Positions 34,998 through 43,914 of a stretch of 64,000 nucleotides of DNA are shown one piece after another. The number at the start of each line of letters is the position of its first letter. Position 1 is the first letter of the stretch. The position numbers and the translations under genes are program-made. The notes beneath the pieces were generated by a model. That model did not search any database. It had not been told where the DNA came from and was given only the letters and a program-made list of their open reading frames with translations. This stretch comes from Loktanella sp. 3ANDIMAR09 (GTDB lineage Bacteria > Pseudomonadota > Alphaproteobacteria > Rhodobacterales > Rhodobacteraceae), in assembly GCF_001420005.1 (NCBI RefSeq), contig NZ_LJAK01000001.1, positions 1 through 64,000 of the forward strand, read 5' to 3'.

Positions 34998-36194
34998 CTA
35001 GGTATCGTAGCTGCGACGGTCCTCGATCACGAGCCCGTCGCGGGGAAGCGTGCCGGGCGCATGAAGCGTGACCGTGCCGCGCAATTTCAGAATATCCGTC
35101 ACCGCCTTGGACGCCGCTTCGGCGTCAAGGTCCAGCCCTTCGAGCTGGATCGCCATCGTATCGGCGTCACCCTGCCGGTCGGCGATGACGCGCGCCCGAT
35201 CTGCACCAGTGGCCGTCACCAGTGCCGCGACCTGTTCGGGCCGCACGAACATGCCCTTGATCTTGGTCGTCTGATCGGCGCGGCCCATCCATCCCTTGAT
35301 ACGGGCATTGGTGCGCCCGGTGGCACTGGTGCCGGGCAGGACCGCACTCAGATCACCGGTGGCGAAACGGATCAGCGGATAATCCGGGTTCAGCGTGGTG
35401 ACGACGACTTCGCCGACCTCGCCCGGTGCGACGGGCGTGCCCGTGCCCGGTGTCACGATCTCGACGATAACGTGTTCGTCCAGGATCATCCCGTCGTCCA
35501 CCGCGGCCTCATAGGCGATCAGGCCCAGATCAGCGGTGGCATAGCATTGCAGGCAGGTGATCCCGCGATCGGCATAATACTGGCGCAGTTGTGGAAACAG
35601 CGCGCCGCCCGACACCGCAGCCTTGGTGATCTTCAGCGCAACACCCATCGCGTCGGCCTTTTCCAGGATCACCTTGAGGTAGTCCGGCGTCCCGGCATAG
35701 GCCGTCGCACCCAGCGCATGGGCGGCCATGACCTGCTGCTCGGTCTGACCCGTGCCTGCCGGAATGACCCGCGCACCGACCGCCGCCGCACCGTTTTCGA
35801 ACATCGTGCCGGCAGGTGTCAGGTGATAGGCGAAACAATTCTGGACAGTGTCACCCGGACCGATACCGCAGGCGTGCAGAAACCGGCCAAAGCGCCACCA
35901 GTCAGGCGCATTGCCACCGGGTTCGTAGATCGGGCCAGGCGATTGAAAGACATGGCTGATGTGCGACACCGGAATGCCGCCAAATGGCGGAACTTCGGCC
36001 TGCATGCGCCCCAGATCGGATTTGCGCAGCACCGGCAGGCCGGGCAAATCGTCCATTTCGGCGACCACCCCGCCGCTCAGCCATGACGCGTCAGACCCTG
36101 CAACGCGGTCAATCTGCGACTTCAGGCCCGCCAGCTGCGCGCGCTCGCGCGTCTGTGCATCGCGGGTTTCAAGATCGTCGAAATAGATGGTCAT
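34998..36194 (-). CDS. phenylacetate-CoA ligase-like (PaaK family) enzyme
   Basis: The 398-residue protein is an adenylate-forming enzyme of the PaaK group, with YAGTPDYLKVILEKA, VSGGALFPQLRQYY and the adenylation-core stretch LIRFATGDLSAVLPG, and the hinge KIKGMFVRPEQV. It is somewhat shorter than PaaK itself. It lies last in an operon with a branched-chain-type ABC transporter and a second acyl-CoA ligase, so it likely activates an imported aromatic or aliphatic acid. AGGAG nine bases upstream supports the start at 36194. Confidence 0.87.
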   Translation of the reverse strand: MTIYFDDLETRDAQTRERAQLAGLKSQIDRVAGSDASWLSGGVVAEMDDLPGLPVLRKSDLGRMQAEVPPFGGIPVSHISHVFQSPGPIYEPGGNAPDWWRFGRFLHACGIGPGDTVQNCFAYHLTPAGTMFENGAAAVGARVIPAGTGQTEQQVMAAHALGATAYAGTPDYLKVILEKADAMGVALKITKAAVSGGALFPQLRQYYADRGITCLQCYATADLGLIAYEAAVDDGMILDEHVIVEIVTPGTGTPVAPGEVGEVVVTTLNPDYPLIRFATGDLSAVLPGTSATGRTNARIKGWMGRADQTTKIKGMFVRPEQVAALVTATGADRARVIADRQGDADTMAIQLEGLDLDAEAASKAVTDILKLRGTVTLHAPGTLPRDGLVIEDRRSYDT

Positions 36195-36333
36195 GGCGGT
36201 CACTCCTGTCCGGGGGTTGATGGGGGTCATCCGCGGACACGTGTCATCCCATGGCCGCGGGAGGGCGTTATGCAATATCAGTCATGGGTCATGGGATCGC
36301 GGCGATGGACGGCTGGCAGCAGCCGACCCCGCC
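36195..36333. other. spacer between livF-like and paaK-like genes
   Basis: No gene is visible in these 139 bases. A small hairpin GGCTGGCAGCAGCC (about 36310-36324) lies just after the livF-like gene and may be an RNA-processing or weak termination site. Confidence 0.4.
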
Positions 36334-37161
36334 TCAGGCCAGCCAGCGCTTGCGCCGCCGGTAGCTGCGCACATCACGAAAGCTCTTGCGGCCTTCGTCG
36401 GACATGCCGAGGTAGAACTCCTTGACGTCCGGGTTTTCGCGCAGTTCCGCTGCCGGTCCCTCCATCACGACGCGACCGGACTCGAGGATATAACCGTGAT
36501 GCGCAAACCGCAGGGCCACATTGGTGTTCTGTTCCGCCAGCAGGAACGACACGCCCTCCCGCTCGTTCAGATCCTTCACGATGCCGAAAATCTCTTCGAC
36601 CAGCTGCGGGGCAAGACCCATCGACGGCTCATCCAGCAGGATCGTCTCGGGCCGCGACATCAGCGCGCGCCCGATGGCGCACATCTGCTGTTCCCCACCC
36701 GAGGTATAGCCCGCCTGGGATTTGCGCCTCTCGCGCAGGCGCGGGAAATAATTGTAGACCATCTCGAGGTCGGCACTGACAGCGCCGGACCCGTCGCGGC
36801 GCGTATAGGCACCGGTCATCAGGTTTTCCTCGATGGTCAGATGTTCGAAACAATGCCGGCCTTCCATGACCTGGATCACGCCGCGCTGCACCAGATCAGT
36901 GGGTGTCAGGTCCTGCACGCGGTCACCGCGATACTTGATCGACCCTTTTGTCACCTCGCCACGTTCGGATTGCAGCAGGTTGGAAATCGCCTTGAGCGTG
37001 GTGGTCTTGCCCGCACCATTGCCCCCCAGAAGGGCCGTGATGCCCCCCTTGGGCACCTTCAGCGACACGCCCTTCAACACGAGGATCACGTGATTGTAGA
37101 TCACCTCGATATTGTTGACCTCCAGCAAGGTCTCGGTCGCGGTCTCGGTGGTGTCCAGCAT
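36334..37161 (-). CDS. branched-chain amino acid-type ABC transporter ATPase (LivF)
   Basis: The 275-residue ATPase has Walker A LLGGNGAGKTTT, signature YTSGGEQQMCAIGRAL and Walker B ETILLDEPSMGLAP, with the LivF-type short form. It is one of two ATPases of the transporter; LivG is encoded upstream in the same operon. A basic C-terminal tail (SYRRRKRWLA) is longer than usual. A dispersed repeat separates it from the binding-protein gene. Confidence 0.92.
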   Translation of the reverse strand: MLDTTETATETLLEVNNIEVIYNHVILVLKGVSLKVPKGGITALLGGNGAGKTTTLKAISNLLQSERGEVTKGSIKYRGDRVQDLTPTDLVQRGVIQVMEGRHCFEHLTIEENLMTGAYTRRDGSGAVSADLEMVYNYFPRLRERRKSQAGYTSGGEQQMCAIGRALMSRPETILLDEPSMGLAPQLVEEIFGIVKDLNEREGVSFLLAEQNTNVALRFAHHGYILESGRVVMEGPAAELRENPDVKEFYLGMSDEGRKSFRDVRSYRRRKRWLA

Positions 37162-37177
37162 GGCGCGGTGTCCCCTG

Positions 37178-37231
37178 CATCATCTTGCCAAAAATACTCA
37201 GAATCGGGCGGCCCCGGCAGGGGCCGCCCGA
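37178..37231. repeat. dispersed hairpin repeat, copy 4
   Basis: CATCATCTTGCCAAAAATAC, then TCAGAAT and the hairpin CGGGCGGCCCC-GGCA-GGGGCCGCCCG. The head is nearly the same as copy 1 at 14099. Lies between the binding-protein and livF-like genes and might act as a terminator or mRNA stabiliser. Confidence 0.8.
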
Positions 37232-37239
37232 CATCAGGC

Positions 37240-38523
37240 TTACAAACAGCCCGGCGTGATGTTGTTTTCTGCCGCAAAGGCCATCGCGTCCTCGGTGATC
37301 AGCGGATCGATGACGCTGTCGTCGGGGGCGATGAAATCGGTCAGCGGCACGAACACACCGTCAGCGGCGTTCCACTGTTGCACCAGACCTTCACCCGAAC
37401 CGCCGTGGTTCTGACAGTTCACGCTGAATTCCGGCCCGATTCCGCCCATGCCCAGCTCGGTCATGCGCGCCTCGGTGATTTCCAACGCTTCCATGCCGTC
37501 GCGCATCATCGCAGGCGTGATGTCGGACACGCCGTGGATTTCCTGCGCCTTGGCTATGGCCTCGGCCGCCAGCATGGCCGCATACATGCCGCGCACGTAC
37601 AGCACCTTGCCCAGGTTGTCGCCCGCACCAGCCGCAAGGCCGGCATCCACGACCAGCGTCTGGATCTCATCCAGCACCGGATAATCCTGGATACGGTTCA
37701 TGTTCAGCGATTTGTAGCCATCAGCCGCAGCACCCGCGGGTGTCACGTCATGTTCGGCACCCGCCCACCAGTTACCGATGAAGTTCTCCATCGGGAAGCC
37801 GACGTTCGCTGCCTCTTGAACCGCGACCTGGTTCATCACGCCCCAGCCCCACATGACAACATAGTCGGGACGCTCGCGGCGGATCTGCAACCACTGCGAC
37901 TTCTGCTCCTGACCGGGATGATCGACGGCCAGCGTGCTCAAGGTGAACCCGTGCTTGGCCGACAGCTCTTCGAGGGTGCGGATCGGCTCCTTGCCGTAGG
38001 CACTGTTGTGATAGACCAGCGCGATGGTCTTGCCGGACAGATCGCCACCGTTCTCGTCCAGCAGGTAGTTCACCGCAACGGATGCCGCGTCCCAGTAGTT
38101 GCCGGGATAGTTGAACACCCAGTTGAACACCTCGCCTTCGGCCGCAGACGTGCGGCCATAGCCCATCGTATGGATCGGAATACCGTCCGCCGTTGCCTTG
38201 GGGATCAGCTGATAGGTGATGCCAGTGGACAGCGGCTGATACACCAGCGCGCCTTCGCCCTTGGTTGCCTCGTAGCATTCCACCCCTTTTTCGGTGTTAT
38301 AGCCGGTCTCGCATTCCACGATTCGGACAGGCTCGCCGCCGATGCCGCCATCACGCGCATTCAGCAGGGCAAAGTAGTCCTGATACCCGTCCGAGAACGG
38401 AATACCGCCCGCCGCATAGGGACCGGTGCGATAGGACAGGTCGGGGATGACCAGTTCTGCCGCCGCGGTATTGGCCGCCATCAGACCCGCGATGGCCGCG
38501 GCCGAAAATGTCGTAAACTTCAT
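37240..38523 (-). CDS. branched-chain amino acid-type periplasmic binding protein
   Basis: The 427-residue protein has a signal peptide (MKFTTFSAAAIAGLMAANTAAA) and the periplasmic binding fold of the LivJ/K type, with LSYRTGPYAAGGIPFSDGYQ, CYEATKGEGALVYQPLSTG and YVVMWGWGVMNQVAVQEA. Longer than true leucine-binding proteins and allied to those paired with acyl-CoA ligases, so the ligand is probably not an amino acid. GGAGG six bases upstream fixes the start at 38523. Confidence 0.92.
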   Translation of the reverse strand: MKFTTFSAAAIAGLMAANTAAAELVIPDLSYRTGPYAAGGIPFSDGYQDYFALLNARDGGIGGEPVRIVECETGYNTEKGVECYEATKGEGALVYQPLSTGITYQLIPKATADGIPIHTMGYGRTSAAEGEVFNWVFNYPGNYWDAASVAVNYLLDENGGDLSGKTIALVYHNSAYGKEPIRTLEELSAKHGFTLSTLAVDHPGQEQKSQWLQIRRERPDYVVMWGWGVMNQVAVQEAANVGFPMENFIGNWWAGAEHDVTPAGAAADGYKSLNMNRIQDYPVLDEIQTLVVDAGLAAGAGDNLGKVLYVRGMYAAMLAAEAIAKAQEIHGVSDITPAMMRDGMEALEITEARMTELGMGGIGPEFSVNCQNHGGSGEGLVQQWNAADGVFVPLTDFIAPDDSVIDPLITEDAMAFAAENNITPGCL

Positions 38524-38596
38524 TGTCTTCCTCCCAGTTGTGAAATGCCGGGCTTTGCCCCGGTCTTTCGATAAACCCGCGCCTCCTCGCACGAGC

Positions 38597-39673
38597 CTAA
38601 TACGGAAACGGCCAAAGCCGCAGCTTCTCCTTGATGTGGCGCCACATCTGCGCCAGCCCGTGCGGTTCCTTGATCAGGAAAAACATGATCAGTGCACCGA
38701 CCACGACCAATTGCAGGTGGCTGACGATCTGTGTGGGCCAGCCCAGCACATCGACGCCCAGCACCTTGAGCGCGACAGGCAACAGCACCAGGAACGCCGC
38801 CCCGGCAAAGCTGCCGAACAGGCTGCCAAGGCCGCCGATGATGCACATGAACAGCACGAGGAACGACTTGTTGATGCCGAATGCCTCGCCGACCTCGACG
38901 GCCCCAAGGTAGACCGCAAAGAATAGCGCGCCGGAAATACCGATGAAAAACGATGACACGGCAAAGGCCGTCAGCTTGGCCTTCAGCGGATCAACCCCGA
39001 TGATTTCAGCGGCGATGTCCATGTCCCGGATCGCCATCCACGACCGACCCACCGTGCCGCGCGTCAGGTTGCGCGCCAACAGCGCGCAGCCGGTCACGAA
39101 CAGCAGGCAGATCAGGTATTGTGCCGCCGGTGTCGTGTTGGCCCCCGTCACGGCATGTCCGAACACGAACCGTTCCGGCGCATTGATCTGACCCGAGGCC
39201 GAATAGTTGTAGAACCAGGACACCTTGTTGAACAACCAAACGAGGAAAAACTGCGCCGCCAGTGTCGCCACCGCCAGGTAGAACCCCTTGATCCGCAGGC
39301 TGGGCAGGCCAAAAGCCGCGCCCACTAAGGCCGTGATGCCACCCGCCAGCATGATGTGAACCAGCATCGACACGTCCGGAAAGGACGTCATCAGCTTGTA
39401 GCAGGCGTAGGCACCGACGGCCATGAAACCGCCTGTGCCCAGGCTGACCTGTCCGCAATAGCCCGTCAGGATGTTCAACCCGATCGCCGCAATCGCATAA
39501 ATCAGGAACGGCACAAGGATGGCGTTCGCCCAATAGTCATTGATCACGAACGGGATCACCAGCCAGGCCACCGCCAGCACCGCCCAATACCGCCAGCGGT
39601 CGAATGCGATGGGAAAGGTCTGGCTGTCGGCCTTGTACGTCGTCTTGAAATCGCCTGCTTCGCGGTACAGCAT
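38597..39673 (-). CDS. branched-chain amino acid-type ABC permease (LivM)
   Basis: The 358-residue permease has about nine or ten membrane helices and the LivM cytoplasmic loop with AIRDMDIAAEIIGVDPLKAKLTAF. It forms the channel with LivH. It begins immediately after the small membrane-protein gene (stop and start codons adjacent). Normal length. Confidence 0.94.
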   Translation of the reverse strand: MLYREAGDFKTTYKADSQTFPIAFDRWRYWAVLAVAWLVIPFVINDYWANAILVPFLIYAIAAIGLNILTGYCGQVSLGTGGFMAVGAYACYKLMTSFPDVSMLVHIMLAGGITALVGAAFGLPSLRIKGFYLAVATLAAQFFLVWLFNKVSWFYNYSASGQINAPERFVFGHAVTGANTTPAAQYLICLLFVTGCALLARNLTRGTVGRSWMAIRDMDIAAEIIGVDPLKAKLTAFAVSSFFIGISGALFFAVYLGAVEVGEAFGINKSFLVLFMCIIGGLGSLFGSFAGAAFLVLLPVALKVLGVDVLGWPTQIVSHLQLVVVGALIMFFLIKEPHGLAQMWRHIKEKLRLWPFPY

Positions 39674-39862
39674 CTATTCGTCGCCCTTTTTGTAACGCAA
39701 GAACCCGACCTTGCCGTAAAATGCCCCCGCCGCCGCACCGGTCAGCAACAGCAACGATTGTTCCTGGATCGCCAGCACCGAAAACAGCGCACAGGTCGCG
39801 GCTCCACAAACCGCCGTAATCAGCCCGGCGCGCGCGGTCTTGATTTCGTTAAACCCTTTCAA
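39674..39862 (-). CDS. small two-helix membrane protein inside the ABC operon
   Basis: A 62-residue protein with hydrophobic segments at about residues 11-29 and 35-49 and a charged tail GFLRYKKGDE. It overlaps the end of the livH-like gene by 14 bases and abuts the livM-like start, which argues that it is translated as part of the operon. No family was recognised; it may be an accessory or stabilising subunit of the transporter. Confidence 0.68.
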   Translation of the reverse strand: MKGFNEIKTARAGLITAVCGAATCALFSVLAIQEQSLLLLTGAAAGAFYGKVGFLRYKKGDE

Positions 39863-40844
39863 TGATCTTCTCCCCGAACAGGCCCTGCGGTCGGAACACG
39901 AGAAAGATCAGCGCCAGCACATAGGCAAACCAGTTTTCCGTCGCCCCGCCGATCATCGGACCGATCATGTATTCGAACAGTTTCTCACCGACCCCGATGA
40001 TCAGGCCGCCGACAATGGCACCCGGGATGGATGTGAAGCCACCCAGCATCAGCACCGGCAGCGCCTTGAGCGCGATCAACGACAGCGAAAACTGCACGCC
40101 GGACTTTGCACCCCACATCACGCCAGCCACCAGTGCGACCAGACCCGCCAGCGACCAGACCAGCACCCAGATATAGTTCAGTGAAATCCCGACACTTAGC
40201 GCTGCCTGATGATCATCCGCCACGGCACGCATGGCGCGGCCCTGCTTGGTGTATTGCGCAAACCCGATCAGGGCCGCGACCAGCACGATGGCGACCAGCG
40301 TGGCGACCATGTCCAGTTTGTCGATGAAGAATCCGTAGAAATCATCGCCACCCAGCCCGGCGGTCAGATCCTCGACGAACAGCGAACCGCCCTGCGGCAG
40401 GCCGACTGCCAGCGTCTTGATGTCGGACCCCCACATCAGATCGCCCACACCTTCGAGGAAATAGGCCAGACCGATGGTGGCCATGAACAGAATGATCGGT
40501 TCCTGACCGACCAGATGCCGAAACACAAAGGTATGCACCGCCCAGGCAAAGAATATCATCACCCCCAGCGTCACCAGAATTGCCGCGAACGCCGGGACGG
40601 TCCAGCCAAAGTGATGGATTTCCGTGCCGAATACGGCGTTGATCAGGTGGCTGAACGGCACCTGGCCCTCCATCACACCGACCAGTGTCAGGGCCGCAAA
40701 CAGGGCCATCACACCTTGTGCATAGTTGAAAATGCCGGACGCCTTGAAGATCAGCACAAACCCAAGGGCCACCAGCGCATACATGACGCCCGCCATGAGG
40801 CCGTTGATCACGACCTCGATCCCGTACAGAAAATCAGCTGACAT
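39849..40844 (-). CDS. branched-chain amino acid-type ABC permease (LivH)
   Basis: The 331-residue permease has about eight membrane helices and the LivH motifs GLMAGVMYALVALGFVLIF near the start and AMRAVADDHQAALSVGI in the cytoplasmic loop. A longer periplasmic insertion (about residues 125-165) distinguishes it from E. coli LivH. It lies 11 bases after livG. Confidence 0.94.
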   Translation of the reverse strand: MSADFLYGIEVVINGLMAGVMYALVALGFVLIFKASGIFNYAQGVMALFAALTLVGVMEGQVPFSHLINAVFGTEIHHFGWTVPAFAAILVTLGVMIFFAWAVHTFVFRHLVGQEPIILFMATIGLAYFLEGVGDLMWGSDIKTLAVGLPQGGSLFVEDLTAGLGGDDFYGFFIDKLDMVATLVAIVLVAALIGFAQYTKQGRAMRAVADDHQAALSVGISLNYIWVLVWSLAGLVALVAGVMWGAKSGVQFSLSLIALKALPVLMLGGFTSIPGAIVGGLIIGVGEKLFEYMIGPMIGGATENWFAYVLALIFLVFRPQGLFGEKIIERV

Positions 40845-40855
40845 ATGCGTGCTCC

Positions 40856-41674
40856 TTAGTCATGGGCGACCCCCAGATAGGCGTCGATGACATCCTGGTT
40901 GTTGCGGACCTCTGACGGGGTGCCGTCACCGATTTTCCGGCCGTAATCCATCACGACGACCCGGTCGGAAATATCCATGACCACGCCCATGTCGTGTTCG
41001 ATCAGCGCCACGGTCGTGCCGAATTCGTCATTCACATCCAGGATATAGCGGCTCATGTCCTCTTTCTCCTCGACGTTCATGCCCGCCATCGGTTCGTCCA
41101 ACAGCAGCAACTTCGGCTCTGCCGCCAAGGCACGGGCCAGTTCCACCCGCTTTTTGAGGCCATAAGGCAGACGGCTGACCGGTGTCTTGCGGATGGCCTG
41201 GATCTCCAGAAAATCGATGATCCGTTCCACCGCCTCACGGTTCTCGGTCTCTTCGCGCTCGGCCTTGCCCATCCACAGGGCCTGCGCCAGCATCCCCGAT
41301 TTCATGTGGGTCAAACGGCCGGTCATGATGTTGTCCAGGACGCTCATCCCTTCGAACAAGGCGATGTTCTGGAATGTGCGGGCGATGCCCTGCCGCGCCA
41401 CCTGGTAGGGTTTCATCGGCGGGCGCTTTTCGCCCCGGAACCAGACTTCGCCTTCCTGGGGGTGATAGAAACCCGAAATGACGTTCAGCATCGACGATTT
41501 GCCAGCGCCGTTGGGGCCGATGATCGCGCGGATTTCACCCTCGCGGATGTCGAAACTGATGTCCTTGATCGCCTCGACACCGCCGAACCGCAGGGTGATG
41601 CCGCGCATGTCCATCATCACGCCGCCGATGGTGCGCCCGTCCTCGGTGACGTAACTGTCAACGGTATCCTTCAT
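40856..41674 (-). CDS. branched-chain amino acid-type ABC transporter ATPase (LivG)
   Basis: The 272-residue ATPase has Walker A IIGPNGAGKSSML, the LivG-typical GIARTFQNIALFEGMSVLDN, signature LPYGLKKRVELARAL, Walker B LLLLDEPMAGMN and switch His LIEHDMG. AAGGGGAG before the ATG fixes the start. Together with LivF it drives the importer. Confidence 0.94.
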   Translation of the reverse strand: MKDTVDSYVTEDGRTIGGVMMDMRGITLRFGGVEAIKDISFDIREGEIRAIIGPNGAGKSSMLNVISGFYHPQEGEVWFRGEKRPPMKPYQVARQGIARTFQNIALFEGMSVLDNIMTGRLTHMKSGMLAQALWMGKAEREETENREAVERIIDFLEIQAIRKTPVSRLPYGLKKRVELARALAAEPKLLLLDEPMAGMNVEEKEDMSRYILDVNDEFGTTVALIEHDMGVVMDISDRVVVMDYGRKIGDGTPSEVRNNQDVIDAYLGVAHD

Positions 41675-41710
41675 GCATCTCCCCTTTCACGGGATGGCGG
41701 GCGGGGCACC

Positions 41711-41728
41711 TTTTGCGCCTGCGCAAAA
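41711..41728. other. inverted repeat in the ligase-livG gap
   Basis: TTTTGCGCCTGCGCAAAA is an eight-base perfect inverted repeat with a two-base centre, in the 67-base gap between the AMP-binding ligase and livG genes. It could be an operator, an RNA hairpin or a short repeat; there is no T run after it beyond the palindrome itself. Confidence 0.5.
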
Positions 41729-41741
41729 CAGCGTCGTCCCG

Positions 41742-43700
41742 TCATTCCGCAGCCATCCGCGCCGCGTTCACGACGACCGCGTCGCGGATATCCAGCGTCG
41801 CGCGCAGCTTGCCCTTGCGTCCGTCCTCATAGGTGACCTCTGTTTCGGTCGCGATGGTGTCCGACCCGTCATAGAGCGCGGTCACCAGGTCATTGAACTT
41901 GTCACCCACCACCGCACGACGCACCTTGCGCGTGCGGGTCATCTCGCCGTCGTCGGCGTCCAGCTCTTTGTGCAACACCAGAAACCGGTGAATCTGGCAG
42001 GCCGCCAGCATCGGGTCCTGTGCCACGCTGGCGTTGACCGCGTTCACGTGATCCGCAACCTGATCCAGCACGCGCGGATGTTGCGACAATTCCTGATAGG
42101 ACGAATAGGCGATATTGTTGCGTTCGGCCCAGTTGCCCACGGCATTGAGGTCGATGTTGATGAAGGCCACACAACGGTCACGGCCCGCGCCGAACACCAC
42201 CGCCTCGAGGATGTTGGGATAGAACTTCAACTTGTTCTCGACGTATTTGGGCGCGAACATCGCGCCATCAGCCATTTTGCCCACGTCCTTGGCCCGGTCG
42301 ATGATCCGCAGATGGCCACTGCCTTCTTCGATAAAACCGGCGTCGCCCGTGGCGACCCAGCCGTCCGGGTCCTTTGTCGATGCGGTGCTTTCGGGGTTCT
42401 TGTAGTAGGCCTCGAACGTGCCGGGCGAGCGATAGAACACCTCTCCCCGGTCGTCGATCCGCAGCTCGACCCCCGGTGAGGGCACGCCGACCGTGTCGGA
42501 TCGTACCTCGCCGTCGGGTTGCTGGGTGATGAAAACCGTCGCCTCTGTCTGGCCATAGAGCTGCTTGAGGTTGATCCCCAGCGACCGGTAGAAATCGAAA
42601 ATTTCCGGCCCGATCGCCTCGCCTGCGGTGTAGCCCACGCGCACGCGGCTCAGGCCCAACGTGTTTTTCAACGGGCCGTAGACCAGCAGATCGCCCAAAC
42701 GGTAGCGAATCCGGTCCAGCAGGCCCACCGGCTTGCGATCCAGCAGATCGGGCCCCACGCGCCGCGCCAGCGCCATGTAGTGATCAAACATCGCCTTCTT
42801 GATGCGGCCCGCGTCCTCCATCCGGATCATCACGGTCGTCAGCTGGGTTTCGAACACCCGCGGCGGAGCAAAGAAATAGGTCGGACCGATCTCGCGCAGG
42901 TCGGTCAACATGGTGTCCGGGCTTTCGGGGCAATTCACGCAGAATCCAGTCCACATCGCCTGCCCGATGGAAAAGATGAAATCCCCCACCCAGGCCATGG
43001 GCAGATAGGCCAGCACCTCGTCACCGGCACGCAGCCGGTCAAATTCTGCCGAATTGCGCGAGGTCGCGATGACATTGCGGTTCGACAGAACCACCCCCTT
43101 GGGACGGCCAGTCGTCCCAGAGGTATAAAGCATGACACAGGTATCATCGAGGGTGCGCGCCTGCGTCAACGCCTCCATCTCGGCGCGGCGGGCGCTGGCG
43201 CGGCCAGCGGCCTGCGTGTCGGCAAAGCTGGACATTGCCGTATGGTCATAACGTCGCAGCCCCCGTCCATCGACGTAAATCACGTGCTTCAGGGTCATGT
43301 TGCCGGCCTGCGCGTCGATCAGCTTGTCGACCATTTCCTGATCGCCGACCACGGCGAACCGCGCACCCGCGTGATCCAGCGCGTAGGCGATCTCTTCGAC
43401 GGCGGCATCCTGATACAGCGGGACGGGAATGCAGCCGATCTTTTGCGCGGCCACCATCGCCCAATACAGCGCCGGACGGTTGCGCCCCGTGATCGCGATA
43501 TGGTCGCCGACCTGCGCGCCCAATTCCAGCAGACCCAGCGCAAAAGCATCTATTTCCTCGGCGGCCTGCGCCCAGGTCCAGCTCTGCCAGATGCCGAATT
43601 CCTTTTCGCGGTACGCCGGCTTGTCGCCGTGGCGCGCGACATTGCGCGCCAGCAAATGCGGAATGGACCGTGCATCGTCGCCAATGGCACCGCTGTTCAT
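41742..43700 (-). CDS. long-chain acyl-CoA synthetase-like AMP-binding ligase
   Basis: The 652-residue adenylate-forming ligase has the AMP-binding motif MLYTSGTTGRPKGVVLSN, QLYGQTEATVFIT, WVATGDAGF and the hinge IIDRAKDVGKMADG. It is of the long-chain fatty acyl-CoA synthetase type (FadD15-like), and activates an acid with CoA, probably the substrate brought in by the ABC transporter encoded downstream. GGAGG nine bases before 43700 sets the start. First gene of the operon, behind a palindromic operator. Confidence 0.92.
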   Translation of the reverse strand: MNSGAIGDDARSIPHLLARNVARHGDKPAYREKEFGIWQSWTWAQAAEEIDAFALGLLELGAQVGDHIAITGRNRPALYWAMVAAQKIGCIPVPLYQDAAVEEIAYALDHAGARFAVVGDQEMVDKLIDAQAGNMTLKHVIYVDGRGLRRYDHTAMSSFADTQAAGRASARRAEMEALTQARTLDDTCVMLYTSGTTGRPKGVVLSNRNVIATSRNSAEFDRLRAGDEVLAYLPMAWVGDFIFSIGQAMWTGFCVNCPESPDTMLTDLREIGPTYFFAPPRVFETQLTTVMIRMEDAGRIKKAMFDHYMALARRVGPDLLDRKPVGLLDRIRYRLGDLLVYGPLKNTLGLSRVRVGYTAGEAIGPEIFDFYRSLGINLKQLYGQTEATVFITQQPDGEVRSDTVGVPSPGVELRIDDRGEVFYRSPGTFEAYYKNPESTASTKDPDGWVATGDAGFIEEGSGHLRIIDRAKDVGKMADGAMFAPKYVENKLKFYPNILEAVVFGAGRDRCVAFINIDLNAVGNWAERNNIAYSSYQELSQHPRVLDQVADHVNAVNASVAQDPMLAACQIHRFLVLHKELDADDGEMTRTRKVRRAVVGDKFNDLVTALYDGSDTIATETEVTYEDGRKGKLRATLDIRDAVVVNAARMAAE

Positions 43701-43810
43701 ATCGGTAATCCTCCCCTCGACATGGCCCACCGGACCAATGGGCCGCACCTCCTCAAGCGGACCCATGCTTCATCTTGGATAAGAACGACCGTCGCGGTCA
43801 AATTCTTTTT

Positions 43811-43826
43811 TTGAACACTTGTTCAA
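43811..43826. promoter_or_regulatory. TetR-type operator upstream of the acid-uptake operon
   Basis: TTGAACACTTGTTCAA has seven-base perfect arms around a two-base centre. It lies about 110 bases before the ligase start. TetR-family regulators of fatty-acid and aromatic-acid CoA operons bind sites of this shape; no regulator gene is in the window. Confidence 0.6.
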
Positions 43827-43844
43827 TTAAGTGGCATTTTCACG

Positions 43845-43874
43845 AAAAAGGGCGGTGGCTTGCGCCACCGCCCT
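43845..43874 (-). terminator. terminator of the DUF481 gene
   Basis: GGGCGGTGGC and GCCACCGCCC form a ten-base-pair stem over a four-base loop. On the minus strand it is followed by TTTTT. Confidence 0.9.
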
Positions 43875-43914
43875 CGCTTCACTGACAGTCTTCGGGAATG
43901 CAATCCGAGTGAGA

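Noticed and set aside
36187-38574. 795-codon open frame opposite livF and the binding-protein gene
   Set aside because: Antisense of two recognised genes and spans a repeat; no coding signals.
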